From Micromonospora sp. C31 (GTDB lineage: Bacteria; Actinomycetota; Actinomycetes; Mycobacteriales; Micromonosporaceae), in assembly GCF_018070575.1 (NCBI RefSeq), contig NZ_JAGPXN010000003.1, positions 186,001 through 250,000 on the forward strand: a stretch of 64,000 bases of DNA. The letters are read 5' to 3'. This document shows, in pieces, positions 20,346-29,397 of this stretch (the first letter of the stretch is position 1; each line of letters opens with the position of its first letter). The notes beneath the pieces were generated by a model, which saw nothing but the letters and a program-made list of their open reading frames with translations, had not been told where the DNA came from and made no database searches. Position numbers and translations under genes: made by a program.

Positions 20346-20380
20346 CCGGGGGCACCGCGACGGGAAGGTACTCGTCATGA
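20342..20380 (+). other. Relay mini-ORF bridging murG and murC
   Basis: ATG 20342 overlaps the murG stop (ATGA). The frame stays open for 12 codons, and its TGA (20378-20380) overlaps the murC ATG at 20377 (ATGA). The mini-ORF contains GGGAAGG, placed 8 nt before the murC start. No conserved peptide is apparent; the value is likely in keeping terminating ribosomes moving to murC (inference). Confidence 0.45.
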
Positions 20381-21921
20381 ACACCGCACAGTTCACCCCG
20401 GCCGGCACGCTCACCGCCGAGGACCTGGGCACGATCCACCTGATCGGGGTCGGCGGGGTCGGCATGAGCGGGCTGGCCCGGCTCTTCCTCACCCGGGGCA
20501 TCCGGGTCAGCGGCAGCGAGCTGCGGGAGTGGCCCTCGCTGGCCGGTATGCGCGCCCTGGGCGGCACGATCCACATGAGCCACGAGGCGTCCAACCTCGA
20601 CGGCGTCGACACGGTCGTCTACTCCTCGGCGATCCCGCAGGACCACCTGGAGATGGTGGAGGCGCGTCGGCGCGGCCTGCGCGTGCTGCACCGCTCCGAG
20701 GCGCTGGCCGCCGCGATGACGGGCCGCCGGACGGTGGCGGTCGCGGGCACCCACGGCAAGACCACCACCACCTCGATGGTCACCATGGTGCTCCAGCAGG
20801 CCGGGCAGGATCCGTCCTTCGTCATCGGCGGGGAGATCTCCGAGGTCGGCTCGGGCGCCCACCACGGCACGGGCGAGTACTTCGTGGTCGAGGCGGACGA
20901 GAGCGACCGCTCCTTCCTGATCTACCGCCCGTACGTGTCGATCATCACGAACGTCGAGGCCGACCACCTGAACACCTACGGCGACCTCGCCACGTTGGAG
21001 GCGGCCTTCGCCGAGTTCGCCCGGCTGACCGACCCGGACGGCTTCATCATCACCTGTGCCGACGACCCGGGCGGCCGGCGGCTGGCCGAGACGCTGCGCG
21101 CGGAGGGCCGCCGGGTGCACACGTACGGCGAGGCGGCCGACGCGGACCTGCGGCTGACCGACATCGCGTCGTCGGCCCGCGGGGTGCGCTACCTGGCGGG
21201 TGTCGACGGGCGCTCGCTCGGCGAGTTCCGGCTGCCGGTGCCGGGGCGGCACATGGGGCTCAACAGCGCCTCGGCCGTGCTGACCGCGTACCTGCTGGAC
21301 CTGCCGCTGGAGGCGGCGGAGGGCGCGCTCGCGGCGTTCCCCGGCGTGCGGCGGCGCTTCGAGCGCAAGGGCGTCGCGGACGACGTGCTCGTCTACGACG
21401 AGTACGCCTACCACCCGACCTCGATGACGTTGGCGTTGCGGACGTTGCGCGAGGTGGCCGGGGACGGCCGGGTGATCGTGGTCTTCCAGCCCTACCGGCT
21501 CTACCGCACCCGCGACCTCCAGGCGGAGATCGCCGAGTCGTTGGCGATCGCCGACGAGCTGGTGCTGCTGGAGGTCTTCGGCCCGGGCGAACTGCGCGAA
21601 CCGGGGGAGGGGTCGGCGGCGCTGATCGAGGCCGTGGCCCTGCCTGCGGAGCGGAAGGTCTTCGTGGACTCGTGGGAGGCCGCCCCGGTGGAGGTGGCCC
21701 GGCGGGCCCGCCCCGGCGACGTCGTGGTGACCATGGGCGCCCCGCCGATCTCGCTGATGGGTGACCAGTTGCTGGCCGCGCTGTCGGGGCGTACCGCCGA
21801 TCCGGCGGCGCCGACGGCCACGACGCCCGGCGGCGACGCGGGCGGGGCGACGACCATCGGCGGCACCGTCCCCGGCGCAGGCGGTGCGGTCCCGGACGGC
21901 GCGGCGCCCGCGGCCGGATGA
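20377..21921 (+). CDS. murC: UDP-N-acetylmuramate--L-alanine ligase
   Basis: 514-residue Mur ligase attaching L-Ala to UDP-MurNAc, the first stem-peptide residue. The N-terminal Rossmann motif IGVGGVGMSGLARL lies near residue 24, P-loop GTHGKTTTTSM at about 126-136, EADESDRSFL near 170, and the C-terminal domain includes VYDEYAYHPTS. A Gly/Ala-rich tail of about 45 residues extends beyond the usual end. A ribosome site GGGAAGG precedes ATG 20377. The stop overlaps the ftsQ start (ATGA). Confidence 0.96.
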   Translation: MNTAQFTPAGTLTAEDLGTIHLIGVGGVGMSGLARLFLTRGIRVSGSELREWPSLAGMRALGGTIHMSHEASNLDGVDTVVYSSAIPQDHLEMVEARRRGLRVLHRSEALAAAMTGRRTVAVAGTHGKTTTTSMVTMVLQQAGQDPSFVIGGEISEVGSGAHHGTGEYFVVEADESDRSFLIYRPYVSIITNVEADHLNTYGDLATLEAAFAEFARLTDPDGFIITCADDPGGRRLAETLRAEGRRVHTYGEAADADLRLTDIASSARGVRYLAGVDGRSLGEFRLPVPGRHMGLNSASAVLTAYLLDLPLEAAEGALAAFPGVRRRFERKGVADDVLVYDEYAYHPTSMTLALRTLREVAGDGRVIVVFQPYRLYRTRDLQAEIAESLAIADELVLLEVFGPGELREPGEGSAALIEAVALPAERKVFVDSWEAAPVEVARRARPGDVVVTMGAPPISLMGDQLLAALSGRTADPAAPTATTPGGDAGGATTIGGTVPGAGGAVPDGAAPAAG

Positions 21922-22733
21922 GCCCCGGCCCGGCGCGGGGGCGCACCACGGGCGCGGACGGCGGCGGCCGGCGCGGGCCGGAGCGCCGGTGGCAGCTGGT
22001 ACGGGCCGGCAGCGACGCGGTGCCCGCCTCGACCCGCCGGTTCATGGCGCGGGCCCGGCAGCGTCGGATGCGCGCGGCGCTGCCGTGGGCGGTCGCCGCG
22101 GGCGTGTTCGTGGTCGCCGGGTTGGTCGCCTGGACCGTGCTCGGCACCGGCCTGTTCGGGGTGCGCGAGGTCCGCGTCGAGGGCGCCGAGCTGGTCACCA
22201 GGGTGCAGGTACGTGACGCGGTGGCGGTGCCCGACGACGCCCCGCTGGCCCGGGTGGACCTGGCGGCCGCCGCGCGGCGCGTCGGCGGGCTGCCGGCCGT
22301 GGAACGGGCGGTGGTGACGCGGGACTGGCCGGACACGCTGGTGGTGCGGGTGACCGAGCGCACCGGCGTGGCGGCGGTGCCGCGTGGCGGGCAGTTCGTG
22401 GTGATCGACCGTGCGGGTGTGGTCTTCCGGACGGTGCCGAGCCCGCCGGACGGCCTGCCGTTGGTCCGGCTCGCCGAGCCGGGGCCGGGCGACGGGCCGA
22501 CCCGGGCGGCGCTGGAGGTGCTCGGCGCGCTCACCCCGCGGCTGCGCGCCGAGCTGGTGGACGTGACGGTCGAAGGGCTGGCGCGGATCACCCTGCGGTT
22601 GCGTGGCGACCGGGTGGTGGTCTGGGGGGACGCGACCCGCGGCGCGGACAAGGCCCGGGTGGCCAGCGCGCTGCTCGACCGGAAGGCCGACACCATCGAC
22701 GTCAGTGCGCCGGACGTGGTGACCCTGCGGTGA
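21918..22733 (+). CDS. ftsQ: Cell division protein FtsQ
   Basis: 271-residue bitopic divisome protein. A basic cytoplasmic tail (1-50) precedes one helix (about residues 54-76), then a POTRA domain begins at FGVREVRVEGAELVTRVQVRDAV, followed by the FtsQ/DivIB beta domain (TRDWPDTLVVRVTERTGVAAV, GQFVVIDRAGVVF). It bridges FtsL-type proteins and the FtsWI synthase. It is coupled to murC by ATGA. The frame starting at its own GTGA does not reach ftsZ, which has a separate promoter. Confidence 0.94.
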   Translation: MSPGPARGRTTGADGGGRRGPERRWQLVRAGSDAVPASTRRFMARARQRRMRAALPWAVAAGVFVVAGLVAWTVLGTGLFGVREVRVEGAELVTRVQVRDAVAVPDDAPLARVDLAAAARRVGGLPAVERAVVTRDWPDTLVVRVTERTGVAAVPRGGQFVVIDRAGVVFRTVPSPPDGLPLVRLAEPGPGDGPTRAALEVLGALTPRLRAELVDVTVEGLARITLRLRGDRVVVWGDATRGADKARVASALLDRKADTIDVSAPDVVTLR

Positions 22734-22843
22734 CCGGCCGCTCAGTCCGCGACGTGACCCGTCCCGCTCTGGCGGCGACACGCCGAGCGGGTCCTTGGCT
22801 CATCGCGTGAGGGCGCTTACGTTGCCCCGAAGGGGATCAGTGG

Positions 22844-22872
22844 TTGACATAACGGTAGGCCTCTAGTAGAGG
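22844..22872 (+). promoter_or_regulatory. ftsZ promoter
   Basis: TTGACA (22844-22849), a 17-nt spacer and TAGAGG (22867-22872) make a near-consensus housekeeping promoter in the 246-nt gap before ftsZ. The predicted 5' untranslated region is about 100 nt. A dedicated promoter is expected because ftsZ must be made in excess over other dcw products. Confidence 0.7.
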
Positions 22873-22979
22873 GTGAGGGTTTGACCCTGATCCGTACTGG
22901 AGACAGCTCTCGTCGGCCGCTGGTCTGGCCAGGCCCTACCCGGTCGGCCCATGCCAATCTCGAAGGGAAAGGACCGGAG

Positions 22980-24095
22980 ATGACACCTCCGCACAACTAC
23001 CTGGCGGTCATCAAGGTCGTCGGCATCGGTGGCGGCGGCGTCAACGCCGTCAACCGGATGATCGAGGTTGGGCTCAAGGGCGTCGAGTTCATCGCGATCA
23101 ACACCGACGCGCAGGCGCTGCTCATGAGCGACGCCGACGTGAAGCTCGACGTCGGCCGCGAGCTGACCCGTGGGCTCGGCGCCGGCGCCAACCCCGACGT
23201 CGGCAAGAACGCCGCCGAGGACCACCGCGACGAGATCGAGGAGGTCCTCAAGGGCGCCGACATGGTCTTCGTGACCTGCGGCGAGGGTGGCGGCACCGGC
23301 ACCGGCGGGGCGCCCGTGGTGGCGAACATCGCCCGCAAGCTCGGCGCGCTGACCATCGGCGTGGTGACCCGGCCGTTCTCGTTCGAGGGCAAGCGCCGCC
23401 AGGTGCAGGCGGAGTCCGGAATAGACGAGCTGCGCAACCAGTGCGACACGCTCATCGTCATCCCCAACGACCGGCTGCTGGCGCTCGGCGACCGCAACAT
23501 CAGCATGATGGACGCGTTCCGCACCGCCGACCAGGTGCTGCTCTCCGGTGTCCAGGGCATCACCGACCTGATCACCACGCCGGGTCTGATCAACCTGGAC
23601 TTCGCCGACGTCAAGAGCGTGATGAGCGGCGCGGGCAGCGCGCTCATGGGCATCGGCAGCGCGCGCGGGGAGAACCGCGCCGTCGAGGCGGCCGAGGCGG
23701 CCATCTCCAGCCCGCTGCTGGAGCAGAGCATGGACGGCGCGCGCGGCGTGCTGCTCTCCATCGCCGGCGGGTCGGACCTGGGCCTGTTCGAGATCAACGA
23801 CGCGGCCCAGCTCGTCACCGACGCGGCCCACCCGGACGCCAACATCATCTTCGGCGCCGTCATCGACGACGCCCTCGGCGACGAGGTGCGGGTCACCGTC
23901 ATCGCGGCGGGCTTCGACGGGGGCGCGCCGGCGTACAAGGCGGCCGAGCCGCCCCGCAAGAGCAACCAGAACCAGCCGGCGCAGCCGAGCACCCCGGTCG
24001 CACCACCGACCACCATGTCGGCCCCGCAGCAGTCGCCCCGCCGGGTGCTCTTCGACGACGTCGACGTGCCCGACTTCCTCAAGAACGGTTCCTGA
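22980..24095 (+). CDS. ftsZ: Cell division GTPase FtsZ
   Basis: 371-residue tubulin-like GTPase forming the Z ring. Residues 103-109 are the GGGTGTG nucleotide loop. [17 protein letters not shown] is at the N-terminus and the catalytic T7 loop is [11 protein letters not shown] near residue 206. The C-terminal tail ends with [11 protein letters not shown], the conserved peptide that binds SepF and FtsW in actinobacteria. ATG 22980 follows AAGGA and GGAGA. The next gene begins 10 nt after the stop. No pgeF (YfiH-like) gene intervenes, unlike the common order. Confidence 0.98.
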   Translation: MTPPHNYLAVIKVVGIGGGGVNAVNRMIEVGLKGVEFIAINTDAQALLMSDADVKLDVGRELTRGLGAGANPDVGKNAAEDHRDEIEEVLKGADMVFVTCGEGGGTGTGGAPVVANIARKLGALTIGVVTRPFSFEGKRRQVQAESGIDELRNQCDTLIVIPNDRLLALGDRNISMMDAFRTADQVLLSGVQGITDLITTPGLINLDFADVKSVMSGAGSALMGIGSARGENRAVEAAEAAISSPLLEQSMDGARGVLLSIAGGSDLGLFEINDAAQLVTDAAHPDANIIFGAVIDDALGDEVRVTVIAAGFDGGAPAYKAAEPPRKSNQNQPAQPSTPVAPPTTMSAPQQSPRRVLFDDVDVPDFLKNGS

Positions 24096-24104
24096 GTACC
24101 GCCG

Positions 24105-24851
24105 ATGACCGACAGCCCAGCAACGGTGCGCCCGGACCGGCGCGCCGAGATCGCGGCCGGCCTGGGCCGCGTACGGTCCCGGATCGCGGGCGCCTGTGCC
24201 GCCGCGGGGCGGGACGACTCCGAGGTCACCATGATCGCGGTGACCAAGACCTACCCGGCCGGGGACGTGGTGGCCCTGGCCGGGCTCGGCGTGGCCGACG
24301 TGGGGGAGAACCGCGACCAGGAGGCGTCGGCGAAGGCGGCCGAGGTGGCGGCGGCCGGGGTGACACCCCGGTGGCACTTCGTCGGGCAGTTGCAGCGCAA
24401 CAAGGCCCGCTCGGTGGTCCGCTACGCCGACGTCGTGCACTCGGTCGACAGTGTCCGGCTGGCGCGGGCGCTGGACGCGGCGTCGGCGGCGGCGCGGGAC
24501 CGGCCGCTGGAGGTGCTTCTCCAGGTCAGCATCGACGGGGACGCGGCCCGGGGCGGGGCGCTGCCGGACTCGGCCGACCCGGGCGCCGGGCTCGGCGCGG
24601 TGGCCGAGGCGGTGGCCGGCGCGGAGGCCCTCGGACTGGCCGGCCTGATGGCGGTGGCGCCGCTCGGCTGGGAGCCGGAGCGGGCGTTCGCCCGGCTGGC
24701 CGAGGTGGCTGCCGCGTTCCGGACGGTCCACCCGGGAGCGACCGCGCTCTCCGCCGGGATGAGCGGCGACCTGGAAATCGCGATCAGGTACGGCGCGACA
24801 CATGTCCGCGTCGGCAGCGCGTTGCTCGGAATGCGTCCCACGCTGCGGTAG
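24105..24851 (+). CDS. YggS/PROSC-family pyridoxal phosphate homeostasis protein
   Basis: 248-residue single-domain fold III PLP-binding protein. PLP lysine is in MIAVTKTYPAGDVV; other family motifs are VGENRDQEASAKA, WHFVGQLQRNK, VHSVDS and the C-terminal LSAGMSGDLEIAIRYGATHVRVGSALLG. The family buffers free PLP and has no clear catalytic activity. It lies between ftsZ and sepF, the standard gram-positive position. A 10-bp hairpin follows. Confidence 0.93.
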   Translation: MTDSPATVRPDRRAEIAAGLGRVRSRIAGACAAAGRDDSEVTMIAVTKTYPAGDVVALAGLGVADVGENRDQEASAKAAEVAAAGVTPRWHFVGQLQRNKARSVVRYADVVHSVDSVRLARALDAASAAARDRPLEVLLQVSIDGDAARGGALPDSADPGAGLGAVAEAVAGAEALGLAGLMAVAPLGWEPERAFARLAEVAAAFRTVHPGATALSAGMSGDLEIAIRYGATHVRVGSALLGMRPTLR

Positions 24852-24917
24852 CCTGACCGCGAGAGGCAAATTACAGCTGTGTTGTTTGAGGGAGCGGCGT
24901 CCCGTTGTCGGGGGTCG

Positions 24918-24943
24918 TGGCACGCGACGCGAATCGCGTGCCA
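24918..24943 (+). terminator. 10-bp hairpin between yggS and sepF
   Basis: TGGCACGCGA (24918-24927) and TCGCGTGCCA (24934-24943) pair exactly around the loop CGCGAA. It lies 66 nt after the yggS stop and 100 nt before sepF. No U-run follows, so partial termination or RNA-end protection are both possible. Confidence 0.55.
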
Positions 24944-25042
24944 GGGGATTGCCGGTCCGCTCCAGTGGGCAGAAGTGGTCCACTCGCGACAAGCGACACG
25001 GTACGGGGGCGCGTGCCGCACGGCGGACGGGAAGGGCGCGGG

Positions 25043-25738
25043 ATGGGTGCACTGCGCAAGGCGGGGGTCTGGCTCGGTCTGGTCGAAGAGGACGACGAGC
25101 GGGCCTACGACGACGGTGGCTACGACAAGGGCGGCTACCGCGACTCGCGCTACCGGCAGAGCCGGTACTCGGAGGAGTTCGCCGACGACGACGAGGACGA
25201 CGCCGAGGAGCCGCCGACGCCTCGGTCCCGGCTCGGTGACCGTGGCCGGCTCTCCGAGCGTGCCGCGGCTCGGGCGGCCGACGCCGAGCGGGGCGACTCC
25301 GACCGGCCGGAGCGGGCCGAGCGGTCCAGTGTCCGTTCCATCACCCGGCAGTCGTCCGGCGACACCTCGGGCGCGCTGACCTACCACACCCGCGACAACC
25401 TGGCGCTGGCGCCGCAGTCGCAGCCCCGGGAGCGCGCGGTGATCGCCGAGGAGGAGCAGCGCTACCAGATCACCACGCTGCACCCCACCACGTACCGCGA
25501 GGCGCGCACCATCGGTGAGCACTTCCGCGACGGCGTTCCGGTGATCATCAACCTCACCGAGATGGACGAGGCGGACGCGCGTCGACTTGTCGACTTCGCC
25601 GCCGGCCTCGCGTTCGGGCTGCGGGGTACGATCGAGCGCGTGACCAATCGGGTGTTCCTGCTCTCACCGGCCAATGTCCAGGTCACCGCGGAGGACAAGG
25701 CCAAGATCGCCGAGGGTGGCTTCTTCAGCCTGAGCTAG
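25043..25738 (+). CDS. sepF: Cell division protein SepF
   Basis: 231-residue FtsZ membrane anchor. The N-terminal [19 protein letters not shown] is an amphipathic membrane-targeting helix followed by an acidic, Tyr/Asp-rich disordered linker (residues 20-130). The SepF (DUF552) core spans about 138-225 ([63 protein letters not shown]). It binds the FtsZ C-terminal peptide. GAAGGGCGCGGG precedes ATG 25043. The linker is longer than in mycobacterial SepF. Confidence 0.95.
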   Translation: MGALRKAGVWLGLVEEDDERAYDDGGYDKGGYRDSRYRQSRYSEEFADDDEDDAEEPPTPRSRLGDRGRLSERAAARAADAERGDSDRPERAERSSVRSITRQSSGDTSGALTYHTRDNLALAPQSQPRERAVIAEEEQRYQITTLHPTTYREARTIGEHFRDGVPVIINLTEMDEADARRLVDFAAGLAFGLRGTIERVTNRVFLLSPANVQVTAEDKAKIAEGGFFSLS

Positions 25739-25768
25739 CCCCGCCCGACCCGAGGGACGTCGCCTGCC

Positions 25769-26074
25769 GTGTTGTCGATCGTGCTGCAAGTGCTCTATCT
25801 GGTGCTCTACTTCTTCCTGCTCGTCCTACTGGCCCGTTTCGTCCTGAGCGCCGTCCTGCAGTACGGCCGCCGCTGGCAGCCGGGACGCGGGGCATCGGCG
25901 GGGCTGGAAATCGTGTGGAGCGTCACTGATCCCCCTCTCAACGCGTTGAGGCGTGTGATCCCTCCGTTGCGAATTGGTACCGTGAGCATCGACCTGGCCT
26001 CACTTGTGCTCCTGGTTATCCTGTTCGTGCTGATGGAGTTCGTGTTGAGGCGGTCGATCATCGGCACCGTCTGA
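25769..26074 (+). CDS. YggT-family membrane protein
   Basis: 101-residue protein with two membrane segments (about residues 5-28 and 72-95) separated by the typical YggT hairpin [25 protein letters not shown]. The family sits beside sepF and divIVA across actinobacteria and cyanobacteria and has been linked to cell division or osmotic responses, without a firm biochemical role. GTG 25769 is used; GAGGGA lies 11 nt upstream. Confidence 0.9.
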   Translation: MLSIVLQVLYLVLYFFLLVLLARFVLSAVLQYGRRWQPGRGASAGLEIVWSVTDPPLNALRRVIPPLRIGTVSIDLASLVLLVILFVLMEFVLRRSIIGTV

Positions 26075-26118
26075 TGAGCGACGCGCTTTCGCGGCCGCAA
26101 CTGACCCGAGGAGTTTCG

Positions 26119-26928
26119 ATGCCGCTGACCCCGGCCGACGTCCACAACGTCGCCTTCAAGAAGCCGCCGATCGGCAAGCGGGGCTACGACGAGGAGGAGG
26201 TCGACGCTTTCCTCGACGAGGTCGAGCGTGAGCTTGCCCGTCTCATCGAGGAGAACAACGAGCTGCGCGCCCAGGTGGAGCGCGGCGGCCGTGGCGGCGC
26301 CCCCGCCGGCCCCGGCGGCGACGCCCGTCTCGCGGCGGAGCTCAACGACGTCAAGGCCCAGCTCGACCGGGTGCAGCGCGACAAGGCGGCGGCCGAGCAG
26401 GCCGCCCGCGCGATGCAGGCCGAGCTGGAGCAGGTCCGCTCCGCCGGCGGTCCGGCCGTCGGTGGCGCCGACGGCGAGCAGCAGGCGCTGCGGGTGCTGA
26501 TGATGGCCCAGCGGACGGCCGACGACCACGTCTCCGACGCCCGTCGCGAGGCCGACCAGCTGCTCTCCGAGGCCCGTTCCAAGGCCGAGGAGGTCACCCG
26601 CGAGGCCCGCGCCAAGGCCGACGCCCTGGAGCGCGACGCCCGCCAGCGGCACCAGGAGGCCATGGGCGGCCTGGACGCCAAGCGCACCGCCCTGCAGAAG
26701 CACATCGAGGAGCTCAAGCAGTTCGAGCGTGAGTACCGCACCCGGCTCAAGGCCTACCTGGAGAGCCAGCTGCGTGACCTCGACGGCCGCGGTCAGGGCC
26801 TGGAGGTCGAGATGACCCGGGGTGGTGAGGGCACCCGGGCCGCTGGCGGCGGCAACGGGCTGGCCGCCGCCGGTCTCGCCGGCTCCTACGGCGGCGGTCG
26901 TTCCGGCGCTCTCGAATCCGGTCGCTGA
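26119..26928 (+). CDS. divIVA: Polar growth/division coiled-coil protein DivIVA (Wag31)
   Basis: 269-residue cytoskeletal protein marking growing poles and septa. The N-terminal membrane-binding domain [46 protein letters not shown] (shown by its key start and the [15 protein letters not shown] lipid-binding loop) is followed by long coiled coils at about 85-115 and 140-225, and a Gly-rich tail. ATG 26119 has an excellent site CCGAGGAG 6 nt upstream; an in-frame ATG at 26074 adds 15 non-conserved residues and is rejected. Confidence 0.96.
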   Translation: MPLTPADVHNVAFKKPPIGKRGYDEEEVDAFLDEVERELARLIEENNELRAQVERGGRGGAPAGPGGDARLAAELNDVKAQLDRVQRDKAAAEQAARAMQAELEQVRSAGGPAVGGADGEQQALRVLMMAQRTADDHVSDARREADQLLSEARSKAEEVTREARAKADALERDARQRHQEAMGGLDAKRTALQKHIEELKQFEREYRTRLKAYLESQLRDLDGRGQGLEVEMTRGGEGTRAAGGGNGLAAAGLAGSYGGGRSGALESGR

Positions 26929-27001
26929 ACCATCGGTCGGCGACTGTCGCCCTGACGGTCGCCGACCTCGCCTCATCAGCACGACGCGGCGGGGGTGAGC
27001 C

Positions 27002-27625
27002 GTGATAGTCGCCAGTCTCCTGCTCATCCTCGTCGCGGTGGTGCTGCTGGTGCTCGGCCTGGCCGGTGGCTCCAGCGTTCTCCTGACCATCTCCATCGCG
27101 GCCAGCCTGCTGGCCGCCGTCGCGCTGGTCGCGGGCGCCCGCCAGGCGGCCGTGGACCGGGCGGCGGCGGATCCGGGCCGGCCGGGGTGGCGGCCCCGTC
27201 AGGCGACCCGCCCGGCCGGGCCGGCCTCCGCCGGCTGGTCGCCGCCGGCGGAGCCGGGGATTCCCGTGCAGCACGTTCCTCCGACGGTCGGCTCCGACGG
27301 CACCGGGTGGCGGCAACCGCCCGAGCCGCCGGTGGCCGACGGCGACGTCCCCGCCGCCCCGCCCGGGGCCGGCCCGGCCGTGCCGTTCGACGACGAGCCG
27401 CCCGCGCAGGACGTCACGCCGGTCGAGGCCGCCCGGGTGGCCCGCCTGGACGCCGAGGTGCGGGTGGTCGACGGCCGGCCCCGCTACCACCTGTCCGACT
27501 GCGCCTACCTGACGGGGCGGGAGCACGAGCCGCTTCCGGTCGCCGAGGCCGTCGAACTCGGCTTCACCCCGTGCGCCCGCTGTGCGCCCGACACCACCCT
27601 GCTCGCCGACGCCGGCCGGGTCTGA
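27002..27625 (+). CDS. Membrane protein with Ada-like Cys/His zinc motif, unknown function
   Basis: 207 residues. Two adjacent hydrophobic helices (about 3-20 and 24-45) are followed by a Pro/Gly-rich linker (50-145) and a compact C-terminal module: HLSDCAYL, then about 20 residues, then GFTPCARCAPD. The H-x3-C ... P-C-x2-C pattern with EAVELGFTPC resembles the zinc-binding module of the Ada family ('CrYl ... A..GyrPCkrC'), but no methyltransferase or HTH domain is present. It sits just after divIVA and may be an envelope-associated metal-binding protein. Function is unknown; I infer only a membrane anchor and a zinc-knuckle-like end. Confidence 0.8.
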   Translation: MIVASLLLILVAVVLLVLGLAGGSSVLLTISIAASLLAAVALVAGARQAAVDRAAADPGRPGWRPRQATRPAGPASAGWSPPAEPGIPVQHVPPTVGSDGTGWRQPPEPPVADGDVPAAPPGAGPAVPFDDEPPAQDVTPVEAARVARLDAEVRVVDGRPRYHLSDCAYLTGREHEPLPVAEAVELGFTPCARCAPDTTLLADAGRV

Positions 27626-27644
27626 GCGGCGGGACGGCTCCCTG

Positions 27645-27944
27645 ATGGACGCCACGCTGACGGTCGCGGTCCGGGTGAAGCCCGGCTCCGTCCGGGCCCG
27701 CGTCGGCGGCTGCTTCGACGGGCCGCTCGGGCCCGCCCTCGTCATCGCGGTGAACGCCCCGGCCGTGGACGGTCGCGCCACCGAGGCGGCCCGACGGGCG
27801 CTGGCGGGTGCGCTGGGCGTACGGCCGGCGGTGGTGTCGCTGCGGGCCGGCGCGGCCAGCCGCGACAAGCTCTTCCTGGTCGAGGGCCCCGCCCCGGAGT
27901 TGACGGAGGCGCTGCGCCGGCTGCGCGACGGGGCGTCCGGGTGA
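27645..27944 (+). CDS. DUF167/UPF0235 (YggU-like) protein
   Basis: 99-residue small alpha/beta protein. Family features are VRVKPGSVRARVGG near the N-terminus, ALVIAVNAPAVDGRATEAARRALAGALGV in the middle, and VVSLRAGAASRDKLFLVEG, matching the DUF167 pattern (V.V.PgA....G, l.V.v.ApPvdGkAN.al...LA, v.i..G..sR.K...i). In this version the usual Asn of 'GKAN' is Thr. Its role is unknown. Confidence 0.85.
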   Translation: MDATLTVAVRVKPGSVRARVGGCFDGPLGPALVIAVNAPAVDGRATEAARRALAGALGVRPAVVSLRAGAASRDKLFLVEGPAPELTEALRRLRDGASG

Positions 27945-28275
27945 CGGCCCCGGCCGGGCGTCCGACGATACGGAGCGTCGGCTGCGGTCGGTGAGCCGGC
28001 GCAGGCGGCCGGCCCGCTGGTTCGGCGAGTACGGCCGGGGTCCCGACGCGTGATCTGCTAGCGTTCCTTTTGCCCCAATTGGGGATGACTAGGGAGCGAA
28101 CGTCGATTCGGCGGTGCGGCACGTTGTCGTGCGCCTGTACGTTCCGTATTCTTGCGAACCTCCGGAGTGCGCGGCCCCGTCGCCGCGCGCCCCTTTCGTA
28201 CCTGGGGGCGCCGATGCCGGCGGCCCCCGTCCAGGTGCCGCGGACCGCCGCGGTTCCGTGGCCGAGGGAGCGACG
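27945..28275. other. 331-nt intergenic region with a housekeeping promoter
   Basis: No gene is convincing here. A strong promoter, TTGTCG (28124-28129), 17-nt spacer, TATTCT (28147-28152), should drive the DksA-like gene with a leader of about 117 nt. A 12-bp palindrome CCCCAATTGGGG (28073-28084) lies about 50 bp upstream of the -35 and may be a regulator site. An in-frame GTG at 28114 would extend the protein upstream across the promoter and is not favoured. Confidence 0.65.
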
Positions 28276-28695
28276 ATGGCGAAGCCAGCCGACACCAGGA
28301 CCGCCGGCCGGAAGCCGGTGGCGAAGGCGACCCGCAGCGCTGCGGAGACCGAGAAGATCCGGGCGGCCCTGGCGGCGCGGCGTGACGAGTTGCGCGCCGA
28401 GTACGATCAGACGCTGAGCGAGATCACCGAGCTGCAGCGCGACCGGCTGACCGACTCGGCCGGGGACGACCAGGCCGACACCGGGACCAAGACGTTCGAG
28501 CGTGAGCAGGAGATCTCACTCGCCAACAGCATCCTGGAACGGATCACGCAGGTCGAGCGGGCGCTGGAGCGGCTCGACGAGGGTGGCTACGGCTGGTGCG
28601 AGCGGTGCGGCAACCCCATCCCGGTGGAGCGGCTGGCCGCCTTCCCGTCGGCCACCCTCTGCGTGACGTGCAAGCAGCTGGAGGAGCGGCGCTGA
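28276..28695 (+). CDS. DksA/TraR-type C4 zinc finger protein
   Basis: 139 residues. The N-terminal half is a basic tail and a helical hairpin (about 25-105) with the acidic tip region ITELQRDRLTDSAGDDQADTG. The C-terminal four-cysteine zinc finger uses Cys108, Cys111, Cys129 and Cys132 (CERCGNPIP...CVTCK). Such proteins enter the RNA polymerase secondary channel; actinobacterial versions are of uncertain ppGpp dependence. GAGGGAG precedes ATG 28276. It lies upstream of lspA and rluD, the common actinobacterial order. Confidence 0.92.
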   Translation: MAKPADTRTAGRKPVAKATRSAAETEKIRAALAARRDELRAEYDQTLSEITELQRDRLTDSAGDDQADTGTKTFEREQEISLANSILERITQVERALERLDEGGYGWCERCGNPIPVERLAAFPSATLCVTCKQLEERR

Positions 28696-28761
28696 GGCCC
28701 GCTCCCCGGCGGCCATGGGAGGCGGCGCGCGAGCGCCGCCGCGAGCGTCGATGGGGAGTAG

Positions 28762-29397
28762 ATGTCCGAAGCACCGTCCGCCGGGCCTGGCAGCGCTGAG
28801 CCGGGTACCGGCAGCGCCGAGCCGAGGGCCGGAACGCCCCACCGCCGGCCCGTCGCGATCCTGTTCGGCCTCGCGCTGACCCTGCTCGCCGCCGACGCCG
28901 CCACCAAGCACCTCGCCCTGGCCGCCCTGGAGGACCGGGAGCCGGTCAGACTGCTCGGCGGGGCGGTCTACCTGAGCCTCACCCGCAACAGCGGCGCGGC
29001 GTGGAGCATCGGCGCCGACCACACCTGGGTCTTCCCGCTGATCACCCTCGGGGTGATCGGTTGGATCGTCTGGATGGCGCTGCGCCTGCGCTCGCTGCCC
29101 TGGGCGATCTCGCTGGGCCTGGTACTGGGCGGGGCGCTGGGCAACTTCGTCGACCGGGTCTTCCGCGCCCCGGGCTGGTTCGTGGGGCACGTGGTGGACA
29201 TGGTCAGCGTCTTCGCGCCGTACGGCCGGGTGTTTCCGGTGTTCAACCTGGCCGACAGCGCCCTGGTCTGCGGCGTGCTGCTCGCCCTCCTGCTGGAGCT
29301 GACGGGCCGGCAGCGCGACGGCAGCCGGATCGGCCACGGCGAGTCCACCGACGAGGCGGCGGCCCGGGCCGACGCCGGGCAGCGGGAGCGGGCATGA
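28762..29397 (+). CDS. lspA: Lipoprotein signal peptidase II
   Basis: 211-residue aspartyl protease of the inner membrane removing prolipoprotein signal peptides. Four helices lie between residues 33 and 178. Conserved residues include TRNSGAAW (75-81), GNFVDR with Asp131, and the catalytic aspartates Asp146 (GHVVDMV) and Asp165 (FNLADSA). A Pro/Gly-rich N-terminal tail of about 28 residues and a polar C-terminal tail are extra. It is translationally coupled to rluD (ATGA). Its functional partner lgt begins at 63.5 kb. Confidence 0.95.
   Translation: MSEAPSAGPGSAEPGTGSAEPRAGTPHRRPVAILFGLALTLLAADAATKHLALAALEDREPVRLLGGAVYLSLTRNSGAAWSIGADHTWVFPLITLGVIGWIVWMALRLRSLPWAISLGLVLGGALGNFVDRVFRAPGWFVGHVVDMVSVFAPYGRVFPVFNLADSALVCGVLLALLLELTGRQRDGSRIGHGESTDEAAARADAGQRERA

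Noticed and set aside
22863..25052. Long minus-strand frame opposite ftsZ and yggS
   Set aside because: Shadow of strongly supported plus-strand genes.
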